Assembly (NCBI GenBank): GCA_022559845.1
Contig: CM040125.1
Coordinates: forward strand, 322,841,829-322,905,828
Reading direction: 5' to 3'
DNA: 64,000 nt
Source: Amorphophallus konjac
Lineage: Eukaryota; Streptophyta; Magnoliopsida; Alismatales; Araceae
Shown here: positions 44,574-56,127 of the stretch, in pieces
How the letters are laid out: each line of letters starts with the position of its first letter
Numbering within the stretch: the stretch's first letter is position 1
The notes under the pieces: generated by a model
Databases searched by the model: none
The model's input: the letters and a program-made list of their open reading frames with translations, nothing else
What the model was told of the DNA's origin: nothing
Translations under genes and position numbers: made by a program

Positions 44574-45705
44574 GTACAGCCTGCGGGCTGAAGTTGGTGC
44601 GGCTTTGGGATGTAGAGGGGCAAGGTCTGTACGGCCTGTGGGCTGGAGTCGGTGCGTCTTTGGACTGTAGAGGGGCAAAGTCTGTACGGCCTGCGGGCTG
44701 AAGTCAGTGCGGCTTTGGACTGTGGAGGGGCAAGGTATGTACAGCATGCAGGCTGAAGTCGGTGCGGCACTGGGCTGCAGAGGGGCAAGGTCTGTACGGC
44801 CTGCGGGCTGAAGTCGGTGCGGCTTTGGACTATGGAGGGGCAAGGTTTGTACGGCCTGCGGGCTGAAGTCGATGCGGCTTTGGGCTGTAGAGGGGCAAAG
44901 TCAGTACGACCTGCGGGCTGAAGTCGGTGCGGCTTTGGACTGTAGAGGGGCAAAGTCTGTACGGCCTGTGGGCTGAAGTCGGTGCAGCTTTAGGCTGTAG
45001 AGAGGCAAAGTCTGTACGGCCGGCGGGCTGAAGTCGATACGGCTTTGGGCTGCAGAGGGGCAAGGTCTGTATGGCCTGCGGGCTGAAGTTGATGCGGCTT
45101 TGGGCTGTAGAGGGGCAAGGTCTGTACGGCCTGCGGGCTGAAGTCAGTGCGGCTTTGGGCTGTAGAGGGGCAAAGTCTGTACGGCCTGCGGGCTGAAGTC
45201 GGTGCGGCTTTGGGCTGTAAAGGGGCAAAGTCTGTGCGGCCTGCGGGCTGAAGTCGGTGCGGCTTTGGGCTGTAGAGGGGCAAAGTCTGTGCTGCCTACG
45301 GGCTGAAGTCAGTGCGGCTTTGGGCTATAGAGGGGCAAAGTCTGTACGGCCTGCGGGCTAAAGTCAATGCGGCTTTGGACTGTGGAGGGGCAAAGTCTGT
45401 ACGGCCTGTGGGTTGAAGTCGGTGCGGCTTGGGGCTGTAGAGGGGCAAAGTCTGTGCGGCCTGCGGCCTGAAGTCGGTGCGGCTTTGGGCTGTAGAGGGG
45501 CAAAGTATGTGCGGCCTGCGGGCTGAAGTTGGTGCGGCTTTGGGCTGTAGTGGGGCAAAGTCTGTGCGGCCTGCGGGCTGAAGTCGGTGCGGCTTTGGGC
45601 TGTAGAGGGGCAAAGTCTGTGCGGCCTGCGGGCTGAAGTTGGTGCGGCTTTGGACTGTGGAGGGGCAAAGTTTGTACGGCCTGTGGGCTGAAGTCGGTGC
45701 ACATT
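44574..45705. repeat. 55-bp tandem repeat, about 21 copies
   Basis: The unit on the plus strand contains GGCTGAAGTCGGTGCGGCTT, TGTAGAGGGGCAAAGTCTGT and ACGGCCTGCG. Spacing was checked as 55 at 44586, 44641 and 44696. Copies are about 90 percent alike. Because 55 is not a multiple of three and the unit has no minus-strand stops, overlapping minus-strand frames of Pro/Thr/Arg-rich peptide appear; these are not genes. It lies between the GTGCCGG word arrays and probably belongs to the Tat LTR or leader. Confidence 0.92.
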
Positions 45706-47040
45706 AGGGTTAGAAATGGATGCCGTTGCAGCTGAGGTCGGTGCAACTGGGGCCCGGAGTCATTGCAGGTCACGAGAACTATGCACGTGGAGAATAAGGT
45801 CCGTGCACATAGGGTTAATCGAAGGTCGGTGTACAAAGGCACCAAGGGTGAAGGGAGAGAGGGAGACGATGGGAACGCGCGAGGGAGAGAGAGATGGTGA
45901 GCGGCTGAGAAAGGGTGTGCCGGGTAAGAGGAGGTGTGGGTGTATACCAAGGAAAGGCATGCCGAGTGTGTCGCTGGGGGTTCAAGGAGGTGAGGGAGTG
46001 TGTCGTGGGGGGGTTGATAAGGTGTATCGGCGAAGGCTGGAATAGGCGTGCCGGCGAAGGCCCACTCCTCCTTTACTTATTTTAAGGCTTTTCTTTTCTT
46101 CTTTTCCTTGATCTATATATAGTTTTATACAAATCTTTTCTCCCTCTTCCCCCAACCTTTTCCTTACAGATCGAGCATTTAATCCATCACATCGTCGCTT
46201 AATCCGATTCCTCTCATGCTGCCCGCAGTACCTCATTTCGGTCAGAATGTTTAATCGCCGAGCGTACCATTCGTTCGTTGTTTCTTTTTACCTTTTAAAC
46301 ACATTATTATCATTTCTACCAAAAATTCGGCAGCATCTCCCCTTGACCCGAGCGTAAGGGAGATAAAGGGAACGCGCCCACAAGGAGTGGCGGAACCCGT
46401 CAACTGGAGGTGGGAGCCCAAAGGCGGCAGCACCTTTAATGAATCCTCGGAAAACCCGAAAGCAATGATGGATGAAGGGAAAAAAAACCTCTAGAACTAA
46501 TCGGGGGGCATGCAGGGCTAGGGAGGCCAATGGGTGTGCCGGTGAGGAGTCAATAGGAGCGTGCCGACGAGGGGCGTCAAAAGCGTACCGGCGAAGGATG
46601 GCATAGGGTGTGCCGGCGAGAGCCCAACGGAGTGTGCCGGCGAAGGGTTGCTGAAGGTGTATCGGCGAAGGGCTTAGCCAAGGCGTACCGCTGGGGGCTG
46701 GGGAGGTTGAGCAAGGGTGGGCGTTGGTGGTTGGGTGTTAAAGAAGAAGAGGGGGGCTCTCCCCTCAGGCAAACGGGCGAGGTTGGAAGATTGAACCCAC
46801 TTGGGCCAAAGACTAAGCGTAAGGCCAGGGATCACATGGGGAAATAATATCAACATGGAGACTCCCAAAACACCGGAGAAGGAGAGAAAGTAGACAACAC
46901 ACCATGCACATTGGCATAAATCAACAGAAGCAACAAGAAACCCAAGAAGGGTGATTTTTATTCATGCAGGGGATTGACCACGGCCGGCCACGTACACCGC
47001 AAAGCACATTCGTGTTGAAACTAGGGACAGGGGAGGGGAG
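45706..47040. other. Non-coding region with further GTGCCGG words and an inverted block
   Basis: GTGTGCCGG words at 45910-46060 and 46530-46700. The block 46290-46480 (GGCAGCATCTCCCC, CACAAGGAGTGGCGG) matches 11150-11318 in inverted orientation. No gene supported; a 15-25 codon match between the inverted blocks is not enough to call one. Confidence 0.5.
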
Positions 47041-47539
47041 AAGATCATAAAAATGAAAGAAAGAGAAGGAAACGGGGGGAGTGTTGGGGTCGGACAAGGG
47101 TGACTACTCCCTGCCCTTCCCACACTCCCTCCTCTACATCACAGCTCACTTTCCCTCTCTTTCTCTCTTCCTTACTCTCTTTTTCCCAGTGGTCGTCGGG
47201 GAACCTCACGCCGGAGTCCACCCTCTTCGTTCTCTTCTCTCTTCTTCTTCCTCTGGGTGGCGTCGTTGTTGCTCTCTGTATCTCCCTTTGGCCGTCTTCT
47301 TCTCCTCCTCCTCTCCTTGCTCCTCGGAAGAGGAGGGCTTTTATACCCCCACACGGCGGGAGCGTTCGAACACGGCAGCCGGAAGCGGGAAGCGACCGAT
47401 CATGATGGGGTTTGACTTCCCCCGTCCTCGATGTCAGGGGAGTAGCCTGCGTGGCCCAACCTCCGGCCGACACCTCAGACAGCCCACTGCGCGCCAAAGA
47501 TCTGTAAGGTATGGGCACGAGATTTGGCCTGCCGGACGT
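47041..47539. other. C/T-rich block
   Basis: Pyrimidine-rich on the plus strand with mixed small frames on both strands. Its composition and its position before a word array resemble 9981-10509. Confidence 0.45.
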
Positions 47540-47935
47540 GCCGTTGAAATGCCTAAACGTCGTGCCGCTGGCGGGCCAAACAAGCGTATCGCGGAGAGGG
47601 CCAAAAGGGCGTGCCGCTGGAAGACACGGCAAGTGTGCCACTGAAGAGCCCAAAGGGCGTGCCGTCGAACGGCCAGGAGGGTGTGCCGTTGAAGACCACT
47701 AGGGGCGTGCCGCTGAAGGGGGCCTCAGGGCGTGCCGTTGAAGGGCCCAAGGGCGTACAGCTGAAGACCACCAGGGGCGTGCCGTTGAAGGGCCCAAGTG
47801 CGTGCCGCTGAAGGCCACTAGGGGCGTGCCGCTGAAGGGGCCTCAGGGCGTGCCGCTGAAGGTCCCAAGAGGGCATGCCGCTGAAGGGCTCCAGGGACGT
47901 GCCGCTGAAGGGCGTGCCGCTGAAGAGCTAAATGG
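47540..47935 (+). repeat. Word array CGTGCCGCTGAAGGGC
   Basis: About 17 copies of GGGCGTGCCGCTGAAG (variants GTTGAAG, ACTGAAG), 18-25 bases apart. It is a subfamily of the GTGCCGG word found at 10510-11125, in the same orientation. Confidence 0.85.
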
Positions 47936-48175
47936 GCAGTTTTGAGCCCGTTGTGAGCACGAGTTGTGACCCATTTGATTTCCTCCGAGGCCCATGGATT
48001 GTGGGGCTCTTGGTAGCCGCTTTCTCTTCACTGCCGTGACTCCGGAGGCGGCTTCACGGCAATGTGTGTGTGCTCAGAGAGTCCGGATGGCCCTTCCTTC
48101 TTCACCATTTCTTCAGTTGACGTTGTCGTTGAGGCTGGACTGGTTGGGACGTACGGTAGTGCAATTTCGCATGTC

Positions 48176-48791
48176 TACATCTAGTCACCATGTTGATACA
48201 TTGGATGACCTTATTATGAGATTAGACTCGCAAATGAAGTTGACGTATATGTTGGCCCGAGGCTTCGACCAACCCACAAGTCATAGCTTCACCCACCCCG
48301 CCTTAGGGTCCATTACCTCCGTGTGCACCGTGGGTCATGTCACCACGGAGGTTCTCTTATTCCTCCCCATGTCGGCCGAGCCTAGCTTCATTCCACTTAT
48401 CCTGAGGGAGGAACCATACCTTCTACACATGACCATCGTCCCACCTATCACAATGCATGAAGGTGATTATTTATACCTTCAAGAATTTCAAACTTGGGAC
48501 CGTGTCATGAGGGAACCCATCTCAAGGGGTCATAGTTTCTTTGATCCCTTCGACCCCTTCCCTATTGAACCCCTTGACCCACCACATCTACTCCACTTCT
48601 TCGAGGGAGTCCACTATCACTCTACCCCACGGGCCAGTCCACCTACACTCCACAAGGAGCCCGTTCATTGGGGTATGGAAGTAGGAGAATTTGACTCTCC
48701 TAGCCCACCCAAACCTTCCACGCCTAGCCCACGCAACCTCCCAATTCCAATAGGCCATCAGTGCATGAGTGGTGCATTTTACGATATCTAG
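48176..48791 (+). pseudogene. Conserved unrecognised protein of element A (copy 2)
   Basis: The frame is open from an ATG at 47994, but homology to copy 1 begins at SSHHVDTLDDLIMRL (about 48180); the first 60 or so residues are from the unrelated left flank. No stop interrupts the shared part here, whereas copy 1 has two. Shared blocks: GFDQPTSHS, HPALGSIT, VTTEVLLFLP, REEPYLLHM, EFQTWDRVM and SRGHSFFDPFDP. It stops at TAG 48789. In copy 1 the frame continues about 40 codons more with recognisable similarity, so this stop is probably premature. Function unknown. Confidence 0.55.
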
Positions 48792-49399
48792 GAGTCCATG
48801 ATTCTACCGACATTTGGTTGCGTCTTGTGTATGCATGGCACATATTCGGATGTCCTGATCCACCATTGCATATGTATGGGTCGGTCTAACAGCAGGTCTG
48901 TTTAGGGTCTTGTAAGAGTCTATGTTTTTCTTTATTTGCTTAGAGTCCGTACATGCATGTGTCGAGCATATTAGGAGTCGCAGAGTCGGTCTCATGTCAG
49001 CTCATGATGTCAGTCCCTTTCGAGTGTGAGGCAAGTCGGGTCTAATGGGTACGTTCTAGACTTGCGGGAATTTGGGATCGGCTCTATCTCAATATCTCAG
49101 ATTCAGTCACATATAGGGACGTCCGCGAGCTAGAGTCCCAGGTTTGCGTCCCATCCCGCATCAAATTGGTATCAGAGCCCTCTCCTTCCTTTGAGAGTGA
49201 CCTCACCTCAGAGTGTCTACCACTAGTCTCATTTCCACAGCAGCATGTGAATATAGAATATATACGGGATGCGCAGGTGACGATTACTTGGAGTGGAGCG
49301 TACTCCGCGCTACCTGGTATGGTGATAGATCTGCAGGAGCCACACGAGCAGCCGCACCCCTTACTTGACGGGGTCGAGCTCTTCCCACCCAAGGATAAT
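48792..49399 (+). other. 3' internal region of element A copy 2 with a second primer-site-like motif
   Basis: Aligns with 7452-7893 of copy 1. At 49159-49178 it carries CATCA, three bases, then TGGTATCAGAGC, which is exactly the LTR-end plus primer-site arrangement seen at 5774-5793, although it lies between the ORF and the 3' LTR. Copy 1 has no such motif here. Confidence 0.6.
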
Positions 49400-50855
49400 T
49401 AATGCGAATCACATCGGGCACTAACATTTTATTTTTGTATTTGTATCCTTTTGTTTGCATTTATATCCTTGGCTAATTGGGCTTACAATTGTAAGGCATT
49501 ATAAGCCAAAGGGTTTGTCATTAGGAATCTTTGAGTTTCTTTGAAAAAAGGCCTTTGGGTTTCTATGTAAAATGTCAGTAGGTCCAGCAGGGTCCCCCAC
49601 CCTCTTTCCCATTGGTCCACCTAGGAGACTTGGACCAAGGGGGGACAAGGTGGAATAAAATTCAAAATTGAATGCCCCATTTTCAAAGGGGCGCCCCCCT
49701 TTAATATAGTTTATTCATTGTTGTATTTTTTTTATTTTGGTCATTTGACCACATGGGGATTAATTATCCTATCCGTTGTTTACTCCTCTCTAACCTTAGA
49801 TCTGAGGGTAGTCTAGGTCCTTTTTCCATTTCTATATAACCCTTGTATTTTTCCATTTCATAGACTTAATGAGAAGAATTTTGTAAAATTGCACATTGCC
49901 CAAGGGCGCCCCTCCTCTCTCCCCTCTCTTGCAGCTGGATTGCTGTGGTTTCTAGGGTGGATTCCCTACAAAAATTTGGTGGATTCCAAGTGGTATCTCA
50001 TCTCTAGGTGTGAAGCTCCGCCTCCGTTCATGCCGCAATCGCACCGCCACCGCCATCGCCGGAGTTCTATTTTCCACCATCCAGTAAGCCAAAGGCCGAA
50101 TTTTAGCTCTCAACTCCGAGATCTGACCAGGCTGAAATTTTTAGGGTGAGTTCCCCTTGTAGTTCCCAAGTCCCACAAAAATTTTAAAGCTATTTCCCCA
50201 TTGTTTGCCCCCCTTTCCCTTTAATTCCCCACAGCCTACACAATCTGCCCCTGTGCAGACTTGTGTTCCAACAGCCATAACCTTCACCCATTTGAACCCC
50301 TTTCCAATTTCAGATCGAGCTGAAATTTGGATTGGGACTTCTATCCACCCAATCCTCATTCCAAATTTTTTTTAGGATTTTTGGAGTTCATTTACCATTT
50401 TTAAAAACCATTGTAAAATCTGGACTCGGATTGTCTTCTGCAGTCCAGATCCAATCTCCCACTGTTCTAAAATCCATTTCCCCCCTCAAACCCCATCATA
50501 AAATTATAAAAAAATTATCCTCGTGTTCCTTACTTTCCCCTCTATCTTCCATAAAAATCCCAACTCCCAAATCCAAAGTTTCAGCCTTGGTCAATGTGCT
50601 TCATCAGGCAGATCAGAATCTACCCAGTCAATTCTGAGTTCAGGGATCAGTCTGTTCATAAATACCCCACGAAAATTCCAAGGCCATAAAAATTCCTGTG
50701 ACAGACCATGGTCGTAGATCTCTGAGAGAGCTTCGCAGCGGCACCAGTTTTGCATCTATCTGACGTCGGGTCTGATCGCAGCAGTTGTTTTCGTCGGACC
50801 GCGCAATCCTGAAACAGCATAACAGGTCCGTGGGCAGCAAGCAACAACGTTCCCC
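49400..50855 (+). repeat. LTR of element A copy 2 (3' end missing)
   Basis: Starts TAATGCGAATC, where copy 1 has TGATGGGAATC, so the terminal TG has become TA. TATATAA at 49833-49839. Similarity to copy 1 is patchy but includes the GACGTCGGG.CTGATCGCAGC block (50762 against 9281). It ends near 50855, where pol sequence begins. Confidence 0.7.
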
Positions 50856-50867
50856 GTGGTGCATTTA

Positions 50868-51368
50868 GTCTCGCAGAAGATGTTGGCGACGTAGAGTCGG
50901 CAGAAGAGTTATGCCGATCGGAGAAGGCAACCCCTCAGCTTTGCGGTAGGAGATCGAGTGTTTTTTAGGGTCTCTCCCATGAAGGGTGTAACGCGCTTCG
51001 ATAAGCGTGAGAAGTTGAGTCCCCGCTACATTGGTCCTTTTCCCATTGCCGAGCGTATTGGCGTGGTTACTTATCGGTTACAGTTACCCCCAGATCTAGC
51101 TGTTGTGCATGACGTGTTCCATGTGTCAATGTTGCGGAAGTATATGTCCGATGATTCCCATGTCTTGGAGGACTCTATTTGGCCCGAGGTGACCCCAAAC
51201 TTGTCCCTTCCGGAGTACCCTATCCGCATTGAGGACCGGCATGAGCAACACTTATGGAATAAGGTTATTCCCCTGGTAAAGGTGGTTTAGCAGCGTCACT
51301 CTAGTGGTGAGGCGTCGTGGGAGCGAGAGGAAGATATGTGGTGGCAGTATCCCTACTTGTTCGAGTGA
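50868..51368 (+). pseudogene. Tekay/Del-type chromovirus pol 3' end (integrase C-terminus and chromodomain)
   Basis: One frame with TAG at 50892 and at 51288. SRQKSYADRRR, then VGDRVFFRVSPMKGVTRF, KLSPRYIGPFPIAERIG and DVFHVSMLRKY make the GPY/F integrase tail. The chromodomain-like end is IEDRHEQHLWNKVIPLVKVV followed by GEASWEREEDMWWQYPYLFE and TGA at 51366. The 51288 stop falls where related elements have Trp. There is no upstream pol, so it is a fragment joined to an unrelated LTR. Confidence 0.85.
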
Positions 51369-51421
51369 CTTTTCTCCCCTGTTCCTGTGCTTTATTTTTA
51401 ATTTCGAGGATGAAATTTATT

Positions 51422-51728
51422 TAAAAGGGGAGGGCTATAATGCCCCGGGTTTTTTGGATATATTTCGGATCAGGATCCGTGGGTTTCGGATCTCTTTCGG
51501 GGGTCCCGGGGAGCGTTTTGGGGTTTACGTGTTTTTTTCCCTGTCGAGCCTTCGGAACGCTATGCAGGGTGAACCGTTGTGTTCTCCAACTTTGGGACAT
51601 TACCAATGCGTTGGGCGTGTTTCGAGGATCGGGAAAATGATTTTTCTCAATTTTTCACGTTTTTCAGTTTTTCTGGATTTCTATATAATAAACCCCTTTT
51701 CTTTTTCTTTTTTTTCTTCTTCTTTTTT
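51422..51728 (+). repeat. Tekay-like polypurine tract and 5' part of its 3' LTR
   Basis: AAAAGGGGAGGGC at 51422-51434 is the polypurine tract. The LTR starts TATAATGCCCCGGG, where the usual start is TGTAATGCC, so the TG is mutated. It ends after about 290 bases at the junction with an inverted A LTR (TGATGCGGG at 51729). Confidence 0.7.
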
Positions 51729-52433
51729 GATGCGGGACGGACAGAGGGACCGACTCTACGTGATGCGAACCTCGGACTCTTGATGGAGACGCGACCAGCA
51801 ACATACGACTAGGAGAGACACTTTGGCCCGACAGTAAGAGTTCCTATGGGCTATACGTCGCTAATAGAAACGCAAACTCACTCGTCGTCCCAATTGAGGG
51901 AAAGCGTGGATCCGCGCGGTTGAGAAACCGGCAGAGTCAAGGGTGGTCGACTCACTTCCGTGATTGGATCGAGCCACGGGACGGGTCACTCTCTTACTCA
52001 CAGCGGTGACATGAACTCATGAGCTAGATATCTACGCACTCACAGTAGCATACGACCATATACTAAACTAGCAAATGAACGCCAAGAAGTAAGACCGTTA
52101 CCTCCACGCTCCCGGCGTGGGGAAGACAACCCTGACCAAATCCGTACTACCAGCTAACAAATATTACAGTGGTACAAATGTTTCGACCCACTCCACGCAG
52201 GGAGGTAACATGTCACATGTGGGGCCCGGGAGTAGCGGGAATTGGGTTGACGGGCAGCATCTTGATGTCGCTCCGATAGTGTCGAAACCCACGTTTTAAT
52301 GCTGTTTAGATGGCACGATCTGCGAGTTCGTGGGGCCCACGTGCTGCTTAGTCCTCCAGACCTGGCGGGGTAGGTCCCATTGTGGATGGGACACCTGGAG
52401 GGGCGATCCCCTGGACGGCGGCCCGACCGAAAC
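51729..52433 (-). repeat. Inverted 3' part of an element A LTR
   Basis: The reverse complement aligns with about 9285-9980: CACGTGGGCCCCAC, CCCGTCAACCC, CCCCACGCCG, GATATCTAGCTC, GTTTCTCAACCGCG and the end CCCGCATCA. Its LTR 3' end is at 51729. Together with 49400-50855 it accounts for most of one A LTR, but in opposite orientation. Confidence 0.75.
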
Positions 52434-54772
52434 TGTCACGCCCCGAGCCTTTATGACAGCGGAAGACTCGCTTGAGAAATGGGAACAGCCGGCATGGTAA
52501 GCCTCTTGCAAGCAAGAATGATGAGAGCGCGAGACAATCACACACATAAATGTAATTGCACATTATTTTAATCAAACATCAACTTATTTCATTGATAATC
52601 AATATTCAAATACAACAACTTTCAACTTCTTTCAACCTATCAGACTCAAGAAATAGGAAAATTACAGAGACTCGATCTAAATAATATAGACTTTCCTAAG
52701 TCTTCACTCTCATCTTGATAACACTTTCATTCACTCTCGGACCTGCTACTTGTATAGCCCGAATCCGAATTCGAATCACTTTCATTCTCTGAAAAGATTG
52801 GAAATAGGTAATGAGCACACTTGTCCAGTAGGTATCTTTGCATCAACATGAAGGCATCATTAAAGTAATTAATATATTAGCTCTAAAGAAATAAGGTAAA
52901 ATCATGCAAATGCGATCGATCACGCAGTTAAACCAAAGTAACAAGATGATCATGTAAGATAGAATGAGAGCAAGAATGAACTAGCAAGAATGTAACAAGA
53001 ACACGTTATTGGCCTTTCATGAATAAGAATGTATCGAGAATGTACTAGCAATGTCACATAATCATCACTCCATTATCTTTTGCTTATGAGCAAGTACTTC
53101 ATGAATTTCTGTGGAATATCAAGCAAGAAAGTCATGTCGTGCCGTATCGTGGATCTTCACTTATTTATAGAGAAAGTACTCCCAGCGCAATGCGACGTCA
53201 ATAGCACCATACCCCATGGTTTATAATAGTATGTTTTTGACAATCAGCCGAGGGGACTAGCATAGAGCCCTTGAACACAATCAGTGCTCGATCGCATCTT
53301 CAAGTATAAATCAAGCTACTTCCATAACAATAAAGTATGGCCAAGAATGTATAATTCAATAAGTTCATGATAACACTATTCAATAAATGAACGCTTCAAT
53401 TTAATAATGCGAGAGTCAAGAATGACTTAAACAAGGTTATGCTCGTGGAAATAAATCGGTAGCATAACGGTACATTTCTTTAACTTCCATTCATTGTATT
53501 AAGTTTGTTGATCAATATGATAAGTCCTAGATCATTATCAAGCCATCTAGGAACTTTAGAATATCAACCCTTGGGTCAAACCATGGGTTAACTAGCTCAA
53601 GCATTGTGACGATCAAGTACTGGGCTGTTACACTCATGTGATGCACCAGTAGTGGGCCGTTACATTAGTCTGAAACCAGAAATAGCAAAATAGACTTAGT
53701 GAAATGTGACGGTCGTATATTGGGCAGTTAGATGCTCCTGACGGTCCAGTATAGATCCGTTACATTGCTAGAACCAGAAACATCGATAGTGTAATTTACT
53801 AAATGGGCTTTAATGGTACAACCAACTCGGCGTCCTAGTGGGAATCCGAGGCTCGCAGAGAATTACGGAGGCCTTGAAACAAGATTTCCTAGTCCATTGG
53901 AAGGAATATCTAATAGAGAGGTCCTCATGTCCAAGAATAATGTTCCTATAGTGCAAAGTGTAAACTAATGGATAACATACTGGAATATGTGCCATGTACT
54001 TAAAGAAATGACTCTATAGATAGAGAGAGAATGTGTAGCAACGTGAAACCAAGATAAACTCCGTCAATACATCTTTGAAAACCATGATTTAAATACAAAA
54101 CTATAGAATTTTGACACATGAAATTAACATAACTTAAAATAACTTAAGACATCTTAATCATGCACTTTCGATTATGAATCAGTAACTAAACTTAGAGTCA
54201 TGATAACAAGCCCAAACTTAGCTATCTAAGCTTATTTATAGGTAAACTTTAACTGGTTATAATTTCGTCTCGGGCTGACAGAACACAGTGTCTGACGGTC
54301 TACGATAGGCGCGTTACAGTCTTGTAACGGTTTATCGTAGGGCCGTTACAGTAGTGTAACGCTCCTATTAAGATGCGTCAGAGACCACAAAGTAATTAAG
54401 ATACAGCAGAGGTTGTGACGGCTTATCGTAAGGCCGTTAGATCATTGTGACAGTCTTACCTTGATGCGTTAGATCGTCTGTTAGCAGTAAAATAAAGTAA
54501 AGGTTTATGAAAACATAACATGCCTAGAAATCAAAATACTACAACTGTTCTAGATATGATGAACGAAGTATAGGCCAACTACATGCATGGGTTTTAGTGA
54601 ATAGACAAGATAATATCTTTTATTTTCCATTTAGGGCTAAGAGATGCATGAATGTATAGAACTATTAAAACATGAAATCTAAGATCTATCATGTATGAAA
54701 TCAATTAAAACCAGAGGGCTTTTATCCCTAACAAGATATTTTTGCCAATCATGAGATGACCTACCTCTTAAC
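52434..54772. repeat. Non-coding gypsy LTR-like remnant with cruciform words
   Basis: Begins TGTCACGCCCCGAGCC, a common start for plant gypsy LTRs. No ORF of note. 53595-53770 and 54270-54480 hold repeated words of the GTTACA / TGTAACGG / CCGTTACA type. One forms nested stems, CTACGATA (54300) with TATCGTAG (54333) enclosing GTTACA (54313) with TGTAAC (54323). The part 53815-53990 resembles 3605-3810 of element X, so both belong to a related group. The right end is cut by Sire-2 at 54773. Confidence 0.55.
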
Positions 54773-55018
54773 TGTTGAACATATCCGAGTGATTTTGACG
54801 ATAACAAAACCTAAGATGTTTCTCTCCCTTGTATCTATTTTTCAAGCAAAGCTTCATGCTTTAAACCTTCAATTTTTACCCCATGTCAATTGTGTGGTTA
54901 TGAATTCTTCCATGGGTTTATTCAAACATAAATCAACTCATACACAAGCCCGTTTCAATCATCGAACAAATGGATAGCTTCAAGAGAGCTAACACTTGAT
55001 TTTTGCAGGATTGAAGAT

Positions 55019-55200
55019 TGGCGGTCGACCTGTGGACCCCTGGCGGTCGACCTAAAATAACAGAATTGAAATCTGGAATATGAGAAAGCTGGCGGTCGAC
55101 CGCCAGGAGCTAGCGGTCGACCGATTCTCCCAGCAGCCAAATGGCAACAGGACGGCCAATGGCGGTCGACCGCTGGCCTTTGTAGGTCGACCACCAGCCT
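55019..55200. repeat. GGTCGACC palindrome array in Sire-2 U3
   Basis: Six or more copies of GGCGGTCGACC or CGGTCGACCG. The largest is the perfect 18-base palindrome CTGGCGGTCGACCGCCAG at 55089-55106; others are near 55020, 55042, 55113, 55160 and 55182. The array lies 140-330 bases upstream of the TATA box. Matching copies occur at 61575-61625. Confidence 0.85.
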
Positions 55201-55334
55201 CAAGCTGCCAACAAATGTTGACTTTATCACTTCGAGAAATGGTCTTTCTCTTGGTATTGTTTAATCCCTAAGCAACCTAACTCTCCAGAAATTGTGGATC
55301 TGGTCTGGGGGAGTCTTTGGACCATTCAAGAACC

Positions 55335-55341
55335 TATAAAA
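55335..55341 (+). promoter_or_regulatory. TATA box of the Sire-2 LTR
   Basis: TATAAAA in AACCTATAAAACTTA. It is the only good TATA in the LTR and is placed downstream of the palindrome array. Confidence 0.65.
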
Positions 55342-56127
55342 CTTATACAAGAGGGTTTGGAAAACCCTAATGCTCAAGGAAGATCAAAGGGAGGCTGCCA
55401 AGAGGAAGAGAAGGGATTTGGCACTGTAGACGTGAACAGTGCTCCGAGAGGAAAGTTCTTCATCCTTCTTCATCCAATCAAGTGCAAATCAGTCCAAGGA
55501 TTCAAGCTGCATCCAAAGCATACAATCATCCACTAAGGGGGAGCATATCAAGATCCATCTCTTATGTTTTGAATTCATTCTTGATCTCTCAAAGCTTCAT
55601 TTGTAATCCTTGTAATCTTTAAACATTCCAGAGTGTGTGGATCCTCTTAGATCAGTGTGTGTGTGGTTGTGTGTTCTTGGTTGGAGGTGTGTGTGTGTAT
55701 TAAGGTGTTCCTACACCTTCGTGGGAATCCTCCTTCCTAGTGTGTGAGTGTTGTGTGTGGTTAATCTTGTAACTTCCTACAAGATAGTGTGTGGTTCCTC
55801 ACTGTCCGTGAGGGGTGGACGTAGGTTGCCGTTGTGGCATCCGAACCACCTAAAATCACTGTCTCTGTGTGGTTTGTTCCTTTTTCTCTATCCTCCTTCT
55901 GTGCAAATCGTAAGTGTGTTAGTTTAGTTCAGTTTTTATTCTCTTTTATCCTGCATAATCCTTCTTCACCTTATAAAACTTGCTTTGTCTGTGGGCTTTA
56001 ATTATTTCAAGTTCTCTTGTTAGCTTCTTGTCACACATTTTACGAAAAGGCGATAAAGTTTCATTATTTCTACCATCACCCAATTCACCCCCCCCTCTTG
56101 GGTGCCATTTAATCTCGGGACTTTAAT

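Larger units (their letters stand above)
9981..47935 (-). mobile_element. Tat-lineage Ty3/gypsy element (outer limits uncertain), containing Sire-1 and the LINE
   Basis: On the minus strand: gag (39240 to 36600), then after removal of Sire-1 a linker, protease, zinc-knuckle region, RT, RNase H, a second archaeal-type RNase H and integrase, ending at 18235. A convergent plant-mobile-domain gene occupies 11409-17182 on the opposite strand between pol and the 3' end. Double RNase H plus an antisense ORF identifies the Tat lineage. LTR borders could not be fixed. Similar GTGCCGG word arrays at 10510-11125 and 44.3-47.9 kb lie in the same orientation on both sides and probably mark the LTRs. Coding is broken by stops and frameshifts. 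Confidence 0.6.
48176..50855 (+). mobile_element. Element A, copy 2, truncated at both ends
   Basis: Aligns with copy 1 from about 6765 to about 9345: conserved ORF, 3' internal region, and the first 1.45 kb of the LTR. The left end is cut off within the ORF near 48176, where the sequence differs entirely from copy 1. The right end is replaced by a Tekay-like pol fragment. More diverged from copy 1 than two LTRs of one insertion would be, so it is an independent family member. Confidence 0.75.
54773..56126 (+). repeat. 5' LTR of Sire-2 (inner end approximate)
   Basis: About 1350 bases: U3 with GGTCGACC palindromes, TATA at 55335, GT-rich tracts at 55640-55770, ending just before the primer site. 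No CA end is obvious next to the primer site, so the inner limit may be off by several bases. Confidence 0.85.

Noticed and set aside
44421..45950. Several 97-213 codon minus-strand frames
   Set aside because: They are all translations of the 55-bp tandem repeat in different frames; the period is not a multiple of three.
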